Assembly (NCBI GenBank): GCA_021203515.1 | Contig: JAJQAY010000096.1 | Coordinates: forward strand, 1-36,544 | Reading direction: 5' to 3' | From: Bacteroides sp. | GTDB lineage: Bacteria > Bacteroidota > Bacteroidia > Bacteroidales > Bacteroidaceae | DNA: 36,544 nt | Shown: positions 10,017 through 19,168 of the stretch, piece after piece | How positions within the stretch are numbered: position 1 is the stretch's first letter | Layout: each line of letters starts with the position of its first letter | Position numbers and translations under genes: made by a program | The notes under the pieces: generated by a model | What the model saw: the letters and a program-made list of their open reading frames with translations, nothing else | Database searches by the model: none | Told to the model about the DNA's origin: nothing

Positions 10017-10075
10017 GTATTCGGTGGGTATCAGGATTGATGTTGTCTCGATACGTATCAGGACTGATGCCGCCG
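10017..10075. repeat. Partial tandem repeat between convergent genes
   Basis: A GTATCAGGA(T/C)TGATG motif occurs twice, about 27 bases apart, in the 68-base spacer between the MATE gene and the convergent beta-barrel gene. Fewer than two full units are present, so the call is weak. Confidence 0.4.
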
Positions 10076-10079
10076 CCCG

Positions 10080-10757
10080 TTAGAATTTGTATCCCACACT
10101 GAAGAATGTGGCCAGGTTGCGGGGCAGGAAGTTGCCGAGCCCCTCTTGCTCATACATTATTCTTAGTTGCTCGTTCACTCTTACCAGTCCCACTTGTGCT
10201 TCCGCGCCGATGATGAACCGGTGGTATTCAAAGTTAATCGCCATAGCGATACCCGCATCGAAGCGCTTGTTGCCCATGTTGTTGTGCGCCATGCTTCCGA
10301 AGGTATCTATCCTGAACCGGTAAGAGTCGTCATAGGCACTGCTACTGTAGTTTGTCACTTTGCCCGAAGTCTTTCCGCCTACACCGCAGGCGATGTAGGG
10401 GCCGGCAGCCAGGGAGGCATGATAATTCTCCCCCAAAGGAAGCCGGGCGGCCATCATGACTGGTAGCTGGAGGTAGAACTCGTGCATGGTGGCACGGGCG
10501 GCGCCATAGTCCACTTCTTTTTTGCCGCCGATAGACACAAACTCCAGTGCGGACTGCAATGCCCAGGTCTTGTTCAGTTCATATTCTACACCGGCGCCTA
10601 CTTTATAGGCCATCATGGTTTCGCTGCCGGAGTGTTTGCCGTAAAAGTTGGAAGTGCCTATGCCCGCCTTGGCGTGGAAGGACAAAGGAGCTTGTGCTGC
10701 TGCCGTCACTGCTGCCACGGTCAGGCAAAGGGTAATGATAATCTTTTTCATGTTCAT
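10080..10757 (-). CDS. Small outer-membrane beta-barrel protein at the end of the cob operon
   Basis: A 225-residue exported protein with a signal peptide (MKKIIITLCLTVAAVTAAAQA, cleaved after AAAQA). It has alternating beta-strand composition and ends in the aromatic residues FSVGYKF, typical of an outer-membrane barrel insertion signal. It resembles PorT-like or OmpW-like eight-stranded barrels, but I do not recognise a specific family. The MNMKK start at 10757 overlaps the stop of the CbiJ-CbiD gene as ATGA, so it is probably translationally coupled to the cobalamin pathway. A longer reading from 10949 would overlap that gene extensively and lose the signal peptide, so it is not used. A function in corrinoid or cobalt uptake is inference only. 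Confidence 0.75.
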   Translation of the reverse strand: MNMKKIIITLCLTVAAVTAAAQAPLSFHAKAGIGTSNFYGKHSGSETMMAYKVGAGVEYELNKTWALQSALEFVSIGGKKEVDYGAARATMHEFYLQLPVMMAARLPLGENYHASLAAGPYIACGVGGKTSGKVTNYSSSAYDDSYRFRIDTFGSMAHNNMGNKRFDAGIAMAINFEYHRFIIGAEAQVGLVRVNEQLRIMYEQEGLGNFLPRNLATFFSVGYKF

Positions 10758-12649
10758 GTGTGTATTGTTCCGTTTTCGTTGATTAGTAGTATCGTTAGTT
10801 CGCCGTCCGGCAACAGCGGGTCGCAGCACCGGTGGCAGTATTCTATCAAGACTCGGCAGAAACCGGGCAGTTGTTCGGAGGGAATGATGTCCCAGAGTTC
10901 GCGTGCCAGGTTCATTTGTCCGGCGGCGGTGGCGGTTTCTTCCCCGCATCCCGCCTCGCGGATTAATCCTTGCAGGAACTCCTTGTTCATCGTCACCTTC
11001 TTACTGTGCGTATCCAGGTTGCCTTCTGCCAGCTTCACGGCTTTGCCCATCATGACACCGAGCGTGATGCGCGGCATTCCGAGTTCGGCAGCCAGTTTCA
11101 GCGTTTCACCGATGAAGTTGCCGTAGTGCACAAAAGCTTGTGCGGGCAGGTCGGGATAACGGGCCTTGATGTATCGTTCGCTCTTTGCCCCGGAGCTGAT
11201 GACCACCAGCGGGCTGCCCGTGGCGCGTGCCACTTCCATCGACTTGCGGATGGAGTTGATGAAAGCCTCGGTAGAGAACGGTTTCACGATGCCCGACGTG
11301 CCGATGATGGAGATACCTCCTTCCACGCCCAGGCGCGGGTTGAACGTGCGCCGGGCAATCTCCTCGCCGCCGGGCACGGAGATGGTGACCACGACGGGGC
11401 CGGACTGCTTGGGCAGGCCGAACTGTTCGAGGAATGTCTTCACGTTCTTCTCTATCATCCGGCGAGGTGTGGCATTGATGGCAGGTGCTCCCACTTCCAG
11501 GCCCAGACCGGGCTTGGTGACGATACCTACGCCTTCGCCGCCGGCGATGATGATGTTGTAGTCATCGGTTTCGGGTCCTAGTTCAAGGTGGTCGTCCATC
11601 CGGAAGGTGAGGCCGATGTGTGCTTTTATCTGCATGCCGTTGGTGATGTCAGGGTCGTCACCGGCATCTTTGATGGCACTGGCTTCGGATTCCAGCATCC
11701 AGTTGCCGTTGAAGGAGTCGGAGCGGGGAAACTCTTTTTGTGCTTCAACGGGCACCATGATGGTTTCTCCGTTGGGAAGGATGACGGGAAAGACGCCGGG
11801 GCGTGTCTGGTGGGTGATATTGAATATATCCCAGATGGCGGCTACGGCTGTGGCACAGGCGTAGGTGTCGGTTGTCAGTCCAGTGTGCAGGGGATAGAAG
11901 TCGGGCAAGATTTGCTCCACTCTTCGGCGCAGCCCGTGGGGGCCGTCCACGGGGAGGAAGGTTCCCGGTGTCGGTGGACAGCATAGGGCGAAGATGCGGA
12001 TGCCCAGTTCGAGTACGGCTTCTACTTTCTGGACGAAACCGCCCGAGAGGCCGCTTTCCTTGATAAGGATGGCTTCGGGACGGAGTTGCTGCATCAGGCT
12101 GCGTTCGTCTTCACCGGCATGATAATAGAAGAGATGTTCTTCGGGAAAGCATTGCCGGCGGGCTATTTCGCGGGAGCTGTCGCGGTCGAGGATACGGAAG
12201 TAGCAGCAGGCACTTTCCTGCCAGAGTGGTTGGAGCTTGCCAATGCTTTGCACGCCGGTAAGGGCGAGCAACTTGTATATTTCTTGTCCTTTGATTTGCC
12301 GGATAGCGTCATCGTAGTCGTCGCACCAGGTGATGTCATCGTCATAGCGTTGGGTGAAGATGTGTTCGTAGCGGAGGACGATGAGGGATAGTTTGTCGGC
12401 AACTTCCTCTACGGTTTCGTGCAACTGTTGGGCAAAGGGATGGGCGGCATCTATCAGCAGTCGGATGTCGTGTTTCCGGCAGAAGCCTTCCAAGTCGATG
12501 GCGTCCATCGCACCTTGCAGACGGATGCCGTTGTGCAGCGTCACTTCCTGTTCGCTTCCTTTGGTAGAATAGTAAAAAGGTTTACCGGCTTCTTCAAGCG
12601 TTTCGGCAGCGATGCGGCCTTCGGTGGTGCCGCCTAAGATTAATATCAT
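10754..12649 (-). CDS. cbiJ-cbiD: Fused CbiJ (precorrin-6A reductase) and CbiD (C1 methyltransferase)
   Basis: A 631-residue bifunctional enzyme. Residues 1 to about 245 are a CbiJ/CobK-type NAD(P)H-dependent precorrin-6A reductase, starting MILILGGTTEGRIAAETL with IDAAHPFAQQLHETV. Residues from about 255 onward are CbiD, which methylates C1 of cobalt-precorrin-5B in the anaerobic pathway. Visible motifs are TDTYACATAVAAIWDI, IIAGGEGVGIVTKPGLG, GTSGIVKPFSTEAFINSIRKS and HYGNFIGETLKLAAELG. Both act in the cytoplasm with S-adenosylmethionine or a nicotinamide cofactor. The gene is intact. It lies at the downstream end of the operon, separated from cbiG-cbiF by the composite repeat spacer, and overlaps the barrel gene by four bases. 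Confidence 0.92.
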   Translation of the reverse strand: MILILGGTTEGRIAAETLEEAGKPFYYSTKGSEQEVTLHNGIRLQGAMDAIDLEGFCRKHDIRLLIDAAHPFAQQLHETVEEVADKLSLIVLRYEHIFTQRYDDDITWCDDYDDAIRQIKGQEIYKLLALTGVQSIGKLQPLWQESACCYFRILDRDSSREIARRQCFPEEHLFYYHAGEDERSLMQQLRPEAILIKESGLSGGFVQKVEAVLELGIRIFALCCPPTPGTFLPVDGPHGLRRRVEQILPDFYPLHTGLTTDTYACATAVAAIWDIFNITHQTRPGVFPVILPNGETIMVPVEAQKEFPRSDSFNGNWMLESEASAIKDAGDDPDITNGMQIKAHIGLTFRMDDHLELGPETDDYNIIIAGGEGVGIVTKPGLGLEVGAPAINATPRRMIEKNVKTFLEQFGLPKQSGPVVVTISVPGGEEIARRTFNPRLGVEGGISIIGTSGIVKPFSTEAFINSIRKSMEVARATGSPLVVISSGAKSERYIKARYPDLPAQAFVHYGNFIGETLKLAAELGMPRITLGVMMGKAVKLAEGNLDTHSKKVTMNKEFLQGLIREAGCGEETATAAGQMNLARELWDIIPSEQLPGFCRVLIEYCHRCCDPLLPDGELTILLINENGTIHT

Positions 12650-13061
12650 ATTGTTGTTACTTAAAGTAGTTTTATAAATAGGAGTTTAGCGCGCGCAAAC
12701 GCGCTTTAGTTATGAGTTATGAGTGATGAGTTATAAGTTATAAGTTATGAGTGATGAGTTATTTGTTTATAATAACGCTGCGCCGTCATTTGAACGGGAG
12801 TAACTTAATTCTCCTCCTTCGGGAAGGAGGGGTGCCCGGAGGGCGGGGTGGTAGAGAGCACAAGACAGAGAAATCATCCTCGAAAAGGTAACTTGTTTTA
12901 CCTACCACCTCCCCCCTACGGGTACTCCTCCTTCCCGAAGGAGGAGAATTGAGATAGTCTTATTATCATACCGAAAGGGAATGCATCAACAAATAACTCA
13001 TAACTTATAACTTATAACTCATAACTCATCACTTTTAGCGGGGCAAAGCACCGCTAAATTA
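12650..13061. repeat. Intergenic composite element, copy 1 (inverted relative to copy 2)
   Basis: A roughly 340-base composite between cbiG-cbiF and cbiJ-cbiD. In order on the + strand: a GCGCGC/GCGCGC hairpin near 12690; a TTATGAG/TTATAAG heptamer array (12711-12760); a unique block with AATAACGCTGCGC; a CTCCTTCGGGAAGGAG hairpin; a G/C-rich core; a second hairpin CTCCTTCCCGAAGGAG; the block TTATTATCATACCGAAAGGG; another heptamer array (12987-13030); and a TTTAGCGG/CCGCTAAA hairpin. No gene is seen. The same modules occur in reverse complement at 16357-16712. Confidence 0.85.
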
Positions 13062-14914
13062 TTATTTCCTGAATAAATGTTTGAACTCGCTCGCATACAG
13101 CCTCGACAGCCCTTTACGGTTGTCGATAGCTTCGCCCACTACAATCATCGTAGTCAGCGTCAGCTTGTTATCCTCCACAATCTTGGCGAGGTCTTTCAAC
13201 TCGCCGCGGAAGATGCGTTCGTCGGGCCACGTCAGGTGATAGCAGACGGCAACGGGGGTCGTCTCCGGGTATTCCTGCAAGAGCTCTTCCTGCACCTGCC
13301 CGGCAATGCCCGCGCTGAGGAAGATGCACATCGTGCTTTGCGAGCGTGCCATCAGGTGCAGCTTCTCTCGTTCGGGCATCGGCGTGCGTCCTTCGCCACG
13401 GGTCAGGATGATGCTCTGCACCTTCTCCGGTATCGTGAACTGCGACTTCAAGGCCGCCGCTGCTGCTTGGAAGGAGGAGATGCCCGGCGTGATGTGATAC
13501 CTCATGCCTTGTTGGTCGAAGTAATTCATCTGCTCCTGAATGGCGCCGTAGATGCACGGGTCGCCCGTGTGCAGCCGCACCACGAACTTGCCCGGTCGTA
13601 GAAATCCTCTATCAGCTCCATCTGCTCTTCGAGCTCCATCGAAGCCGAACTGCGCACGGTGGCTCCCGGCTTGGCGCAAAGCGTCAGTTCGCGGGGCACC
13701 AGGCTACCGGCATAGAGGATGAGGTCGGCCTTCTCCAGCATCTGCCGTCCGCGCACGGAGATAAGGTCGGGGTCGCCCGGTCCGGCTCCCACAATCTCGA
13801 TGTATCCCTGCCGCAAGGCGTTGACGTCGAGGGCGGCGGCCACGGTGTAGTTTTCGCCTTTCTTCTTCGGTATCAGTAGCCGGGTGTGGCCCGAGGACAG
13901 CAGGGCGGCGGCTTCGCTGACGCTGGGCGTTCCCATGTGCTTCAGCACCGTCTTGCTGGGATGGGGCACGTCCACCCGCGCCAGTTCCTCGGCGGTGTAG
14001 AAGCGGACGGGGAAGTTCTTCTTCAACGACTTCACTACCGGCTCGCTGCGTTTGGCGTCGATGGTGGAGATGGAGGCGATGGCGGGTATCATGATGTTAT
14101 GCTCTTCCAGAACCTTGTAGATGGCTTCCACCGCCTTCCGGGTCGGTCCGGCCTGGTGGGCAAGGCCGATGCCCACGTGCAGCACCTTGGGCAGATAGCA
14201 GATGAGGGGCATGTGGTTTACCGGGGGAACGTGGGGCGACACGCACAGCAACAGCTTGAAGCGGGAGAGCTTGATGTCCTTCAGGTTGTAGAACACTTCG
14301 ACGTGGGGAGGCAGATTGGCTTCCAGCCAGTCGGTTCCTTTGTCGCGCACTTCGAGCAGCAGCGCCATGCGCTGACCGGAGACAAAGAGATTAATGTGCT
14401 CGTTCATGCACGCCCGTATCTTTTCCTCTTTGGTTTCGGCCAGTTCTGCCAGCAGTCTGGCGGAGTCTTCGGCGTTGATTACAGGAAACCAGTCGAAGCG
14501 CCGGGGCAGGACATCGAGCGCCCACAATCCGGTGAGGTCGCTTTGGGTGGTGATTACCGGTTCGGCACCCAGGATGCCGGCAATGGTGTTCGTCAGTTCA
14601 TTCGCCCCGCCGATGTGGCCGGAGAGGACGGATATGGCGTGCCGACCGGTGCTGTCCACACAGACCACAGCAGGGTCGGTGTACTTGTTCTTCACGCAGG
14701 GCGCAATGGCGCGCACGCATATCCCCATGGCGCCGATGAAGATAAGGGCATCGTAGCGGTTGAAGTTCCCGGCTGTGAAATCGGGGACAGAGGGTATGTG
14801 TGTGCATCCGTCTTCGCTGCGGGGAGTGAAGATTTCCGAGTCGGAAAGTTCGTTGCGTAATAGCTCTGCGGTTTTCAAGCCCGCTTCGGAGATAAGGATG
14901 ATAGCTGTTTTCAT
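13062..14914 (-). CDS. cbiG-cbiF: Fused CbiG (cobalt-precorrin-5A hydrolase) and CbiF (C11 methyltransferase), frameshifted
   Basis: About 617 residues if repaired. Residues 1 to about 350 are CbiG, which opens the delta-lactone of cobalt-precorrin-5A and releases acetaldehyde. Motifs include [28 protein letters not shown] and [17 protein letters not shown]. From about 355 onward is CbiF, the precorrin-4 C11-methyltransferase, with the SAM-binding [27 protein letters not shown] and [13 protein letters not shown]. The frame breaks at 13591-13593: an additional C on the + strand restores [18 protein letters not shown]. CbiG-CbiF order matches two consecutive steps of the anaerobic pathway. The start lies nine bases after the CbiT stop. 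Confidence 0.88.
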
Positions 14915-14923
14915 ATTTGTATG

Positions 14924-16356
14924 TTATTTAGGGAAAGCTTCGTCCCGGAGGCAGCAGCCTCGGTGGGGAGCGTGACTTTTCAGTATTTCAATAGGATTAT
15001 AATCGTTCAGGGCGATGCGCACGGAGGGTTGCACGTCCATTCCGGCGGCTTCTGCTCCACGGACGAAGGCGGTGCGGCTTTCTTCCGATACGGAGTTGAA
15101 GACGATGCAGCCTTCGGGCCTCAGGGCTTCTTTGGCTCGTGCCAGTATCTGGGGCAGATGTCCGCCGTGTCCGCCGATGAATATGGCGTCGGGGCAGGGG
15201 AGGTGCGAGGCGTCGGCCTGTAGGAAGTCGCCGATGAGCATCGTGATGCCTGGTGCGCCGAAGCGGCGGCTGTTGATGTTCGTCAGTTCCCGGCCTTCGG
15301 GACGTATCTCGAAAGAGACGACCGCCAAGTGCGGGAATTGCAGGCGGGCTTCGATGGAGACGGAACCGGTGCAGAAGCCGATGTCCCAGAAGACGCGGCT
15401 GCGATTCAGCTCCAGCGCCTGCAGGGTGAGCAGGCGGATGGGGCTTTGGTTATCATGCGGGAGCGCCCGTCGAGGTGGGCGAATTGCTCGTCGGGGATGC
15501 CGAAAGGACGGTACAGCAATTCTCCTATCGCCGGGAACAGTCGCTTCCCTAAGGTAGGAACAGCCTCTTCCCTGAGGTGGGAACAGTCGCTTCCCTAAGG
15601 TGGAAACAGCCTCTTCCCCGAGGTGGGAAGCGTCTCTATGCAGAGCAGCAGATTATTGGGATGCTCAAACTCTCCTTGTGCGGCCTCTTCCAGAGTCAGG
15701 CAGCGGATGCGTTCTTTGGCGGGATTGCCGAGATGTTCGCCCGTATACATTATATAATGTGTATAGCCATATTCAAGCAGTCGTGCGGCAATCGTGGCGG
15801 GAGTATGTTCGCGGTCGGTGAGGATGCCTATTTTCGGGGCGCGTTCTATCAGGGTACGGTCCAGTTCCTGCCACGGACGTCCGGTCAGGGAGACGGTGCG
15901 CATGTCGTCGTAGGGCATCACAAGGCGATGGGCAAGCGTTTGCAGGGAGTTGAAGGCGGGATAGAGGCGGATGTCCGCATCGGGCAGCTTCCGTCTCACC
16001 GTATTGGCAAAGCCGAAGAATAGCGGGTCGCCGGAGGCAAAGACGATAATCGCTTTCTCTGTCCCGCCCGCTTCATCGGAAGATAAAATGTTTTCATCGG
16101 AGGATAAAGTCTTCTCGTTCGGGGATAAATTCTTTTCGTACCGCGAAAATACGTCTTCGTATTGCCTGAATACGTTTTCCAAAGGTACGGTGATGGAAAT
16201 CCATTCGGCATCTTCCGGCAGCAGGTCTTTCACTATTTCCCTGTGCCGCACGCCTCCCGAAAACACCTTTCCTTGCCGGATGTGCGCAATGACTTCCGGC
16301 GGGAAAAACGGTTCTCGGTTGTCGTCCATTCCTATGATAATAAAGTTTCGTTCCAT
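14924..16356 (-). CDS. cbiE-cbiT: Fused CbiE-CbiT precorrin-6 methyltransferase/decarboxylase, interrupted twice
   Basis: A CobL-like CbiE-CbiT fusion of about 477 codons. CbiE (residues 1 to ~250) methylates C5 and shows FSGGVRHREIVKDLLP and FASGDPLFFGFANTVRRKLP. CbiT (from ~275) methylates C15 and decarboxylates the acetate side chain, with FWDIGFCTGSVSIEA as the SAM site. There are two interruptions: an in-frame TAG at 15595-15597 inside a 23-bp tandem repeat at the domain junction, and a one-base deletion at the G run 15440-15443 (a fifth G restores MITKAPIRLLTLQALELN). In addition, residues about 60-95 of CbiE carry an in-frame array of five seven-residue repeats absent from typical CbiE proteins. 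Confidence 0.85.
15545..15640. repeat. 23-bp tandem array at the CbiE-CbiT junction
   Basis: Three full degenerate units and flanking partial units of 23 bases, with minus-strand core (AG)GCTGTTYCYACCTYAGGGAAG. Three units add 69 bases, so the downstream frame is kept. One unit places TAG in frame and stops CbiE translation. Confidence 0.85.
16072..16176. repeat. 21-bp tandem array inside the CbiE coding sequence
   Basis: Five 21-base units give minus-strand heptapeptides NVFRQYE, DVFSRYE, KNLSPNE, KTLSSDE and NILSSDE. They sit in the loop just before the conserved FASGDPLFF motif. The exact three-codon-multiple period keeps the frame. Confidence 0.9.
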
Positions 16357-16712
16357 TGCTGTTAGTTCTGTAAATGATAATTTAGCGGTGAAGCAGCTAA
16401 AAGTTATGAGTTATAAGTTATAAGTTATTTGTTGATGTTTCCCTTTCAGTATGATAATAAGACTATCTCAATTCTCCTCCTTCGGGAAGGAGGAGTACCC
16501 GTAGGGGGAGGTGGTAGGTAAAACAAGCTACCTTTTTGAGGATGATTTCTCTGTCTTATGCTCTCTACCACCCCGCCCTCCGGGCGCCCCTCCTTCCCGA
16601 AGGAGGGGAATTAAGTTACTCCCGTTCAAATGACAGCGCAGCGTTATTGCAAACAGATAACTCATAACTCATAATTCATAACTGAAGCGCGCCTGCGCGC
16701 TTACACGTCCCT
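16357..16712. repeat. Intergenic composite element, copy 2 (inverted relative to copy 1)
   Basis: The spacer between cbiH-cbiC and cbiE-cbiT holds the same composite as 12650-13061 in reverse complement. Modules: heptamer array (16403-16427); TTTCCCTTTCAGTATGATAA block; CTCCTTCGGGAAGGAG hairpin (16474-16490); G/C-rich core; CTCCTTCCCGAAGGAG hairpin (16590-16606); the AACGCTGCGC-type block; a second heptamer array (16658-16682); and a GCGCGC hairpin (16686-16700). The two copies are nearly identical over the core. No gene is seen. Confidence 0.88.
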
Positions 16713-18166
16713 TCACGGCTGCAACCGCTCCGCGTCATTATAACACAACACCGCATTCACCAGCGTGGCCGCCAGATTACTGCCGCCCTTGCGTCCTTCC
16801 ACAATTATCTTCGATATCTGCGTAAACGGTTTCACCATATGCTTGGACTCTTGCACATGCACAAATCCCACCGGAGCGGCAACCACTCCTGCCGGACGTG
16901 CTTTCTCCTTGCGTATCAGGTCGCATAGCTCCATCAGCGCCGTCAGTGCATTGCCGAAAACAAAGAGAGCATCGGGATGTTCCTCCACCGCCAGACGGAT
17001 ACCCGCCTGTGTGCGCGTAATACCTTTCTCCGTTGCAATCACTCCCGTGCGAGGGTCGCCAAGATAACATTTCACCTCTACACCTAGCCGTTCCAAAGCA
17101 CCTTTACGGATGCCGCTGGCCGCCATCGTAACATCGGTGACAATGGTCTTGATGCGTCCTTCGATAACCTGCTGATACAAGTTCGCCACGGCACCTTCGT
17201 CCGTGCGCAGCAGATTTTCCATTTCAAAGTCTGCTGTAGTATGTATGGCATGTAGCAATGCCCATTTATGGTCGAGGGAAATATTCCGGTTCTTCAGTTC
17301 CTTTTCGATGGTGCGGAAGCTGCGTATCATTATATCTTGACCGACACCCTTGGGGAGTTGAGAGTTGAGAGTTGAAAGTTGAGAGTTGGCTGCGCTGTTC
17401 TGCATAGCCTCATTTTCCATTATATAGTATCCGCGAGGCGTGATAAACGCCCCGTTCCATTCATAAGATTGCGAATTGCCTATTAGTATGACGGTAAACA
17501 TATCCACCTCTTCGGGATTGAAACCCTCCAGCGTCGTGATGTGCACCTCCTGCTCCGGACGTCCCGCCTGGCGTACATATCCTACAGGCGTCTCCGGTGC
17601 GCGCCCTTCCCGAAGGAAAAGCTCCTTCAACCGATAGAGCTGCCAATAGCATCCCTCGCTCTTCGGATTATAGACGGCCGTCACAAAGTCCGCCGATGCC
17701 GCCGCAATGATACGCTTCTCGATGCGTTCCCACGGTGTCATCAGGTCGGAAAGAGAGATTACACAGAAGTCATGCCCTACGGGGGCGCCCAGCAGCGATG
17801 CCGCCTTCTGGAAAGCACTGATGCCCGGCAACGATACTATCTCTACATCGCTGTTCCGTTCCCGCTTCATTTCATAAATCAGCGGTGTCATGCATATATC
17901 CCCGCATCGCCGGAACTGATGACACACACCGTCTTTCCCTGTTCCGCCAGTTTAAACGCTTGTTCGGCACGCGCCCGTTCGCGCTTCATGCCGGTATCTA
18001 TACATTCCGTTTCGGGGCGGAGGTGGGGAGTGGCAAACCGGAAATAGTATTTATATCCTACCACCACATCCGCTTCTTGCAAAGCGTCAATCACGGCAGG
18101 AGTAATGTCCGCTTCATTGCCCGGGCCGATGCCGGCAACTATAATTTTATGGTGTTTCATGTTCAT
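16713..18166 (-). CDS. cbiH-cbiC: Fused CbiH (C17 methyltransferase) and CbiC (precorrin-8 methylmutase), frameshifted
   Basis: About 484 residues if repaired. CbiH (residues 1 to ~240) performs ring contraction and C17 methylation in the anaerobic pathway. It has VAGIGPGNEADITPAVIDAL, VVGYKYY, ISSGDAGIYGM and VSLPGISAFQKAASLLGAP. CbiC (from ~275) moves the C11 methyl to C12, with HAIHTTADFEMENLL and TDVTMAASGIRKGALERLG. The frame breaks at 17893: a second C on the + strand (GG on the coding strand) restores GIYGMTPLIYEM. The linker NSQLSTLNSQL (about residues 258-270) is encoded by an AACTCTCAACTTTCAACTC-type repeat. Translation probably begins at 18166 or 18160, 29 bases after the cbiK stop. 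Confidence 0.88.
17355..17388. repeat. GTTGAGA-type repeat encoding the CbiH-CbiC linker
   Basis: Five degenerate 7-base GAGAGTT/GAAAGTT units lie in frame between the CbiH and CbiC domains. Similar 7-base arrays are otherwise intergenic in this window. Confidence 0.8.
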
Positions 18167-18194
18167 ATGTTCAATTGTTGTACAAATATAGGAC

Positions 18195-19151
18195 TTAAAT
18201 CTGAGATTCCGGGTCCTTTCCGGCAGCATAAGCAGCCTTTTTGCTCATGATGTCCCGTATGCGGTGTTTCAGTCCGAAGCGGATGTGTTCGATAAATATC
18301 TCTTGTATCTCGGACACCTGACCCAGTCCTTCCAACCGTGTACGGACGGTGAACCCTTCTTTTTCGAGCGCTTCCTTCCATTCGCCGACAATGTCGTTCT
18401 TGGCATGGTCGCTGGCCACGAACATAAAGGGTACTAGCGTCACACTCTTGGCTTTGCCCGCTTTCAGTTGTGCCAGCATGGTTTCAAAAGTGGGATATCC
18501 CTCGATGGTGCCCACATGGAAATTCGTCCGTCCGACGGCTTTCAGCATGTAGTCTATCTGGCTGTAGACGGCCGTGGCGGGAGTGTAAGTGCCGTGCCCC
18601 ACGAGAACGAAATGCTCTTTCGTACCCTTCTTTCCTTCTCCTGCAGATGCTGCAAGGCGACTGCCCAGGATTTCCACCACCTTCTCCGCATCTACCGTAG
18701 AATAGAGCAGGGGAGTGCCCACACGTATCTCCTTGAAGAAAGGCAACACGCTCTCCACATCCCTGCGGAGCGACTCCATCTCCACACCTTCAATGATATT
18801 GGTGCTTTGCACGATGACGTGCGTGTAGCCTTCGCTGCGCAGTTGAAGCAGTGCTTCCAGCGGGGTCGGCTTCTCGATGCCGCGTTGTTTCAGGCGGCGG
18901 ATAACGATGCGTGAGGTATACGCCTCCTTGAATTTCAACTCCGGAAAGGCCGCTTGCGCCTTGGCATTGATTGCATCAATCGTCAGCTCGCGGGTGTCAT
19001 CGTGCGTGGTGCCGAAGTGCACCATCAGCAGGGTAGCCTTGTCACCGGGTTTCACACTTGCCAGCAGTTCGCTGTACTCATAATTGCCTCCCTCGTGCGC
19101 ACGGCAGAGGAGGGAGAGGCTGAATAGAAGGGAAAGTAATACAAATTTCAT
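18195..19151 (-). CDS. cbiK: Exported CbiK-type cobaltochelatase
   Basis: A 318-residue protein of the CbiK class II chelatase family, which inserts cobalt into sirohydrochlorin early in the anaerobic pathway. The presumed metal ligands are all present: H186 in LVGHGTYTPA, E217 in VGTIEGYPTF and H249 in VASDHAKNDI, matching the H-E-H set known from Salmonella CbiK. The N-terminus MKFVLLSLLFSLSLLCRA is a signal peptide, so the enzyme is probably periplasmic. The cysteine in it lacks a good lipobox. Exported CbiK is known in Desulfovibrio, but it raises the question of how cytoplasmic sirohydrochlorin would meet it. It is 18 bases downstream of the receptor gene. Confidence 0.88.
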   Translation of the reverse strand: MKFVLLSLLFSLSLLCRAHEGGNYEYSELLASVKPGDKATLLMVHFGTTHDDTRELTIDAINAKAQAAFPELKFKEAYTSRIVIRRLKQRGIEKPTPLEALLQLRSEGYTHVIVQSTNIIEGVEMESLRRDVESVLPFFKEIRVGTPLLYSTVDAEKVVEILGSRLAASAGEGKKGTKEHFVLVGHGTYTPATAVYSQIDYMLKAVGRTNFHVGTIEGYPTFETMLAQLKAGKAKSVTLVPFMFVASDHAKNDIVGEWKEALEKEGFTVRTRLEGLGQVSEIQEIFIEHIRFGLKHRIRDIMSKKAAYAAGKDPESQI

Positions 19152-19168
19152 AAGTGCAATTCTTTATT

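Noticed and set aside
10758..10949. N-terminal extension of the beta-barrel gene
   Set aside because: It lies wholly within cbiJ-cbiD, is arginine-rich, and would bury the signal peptide.
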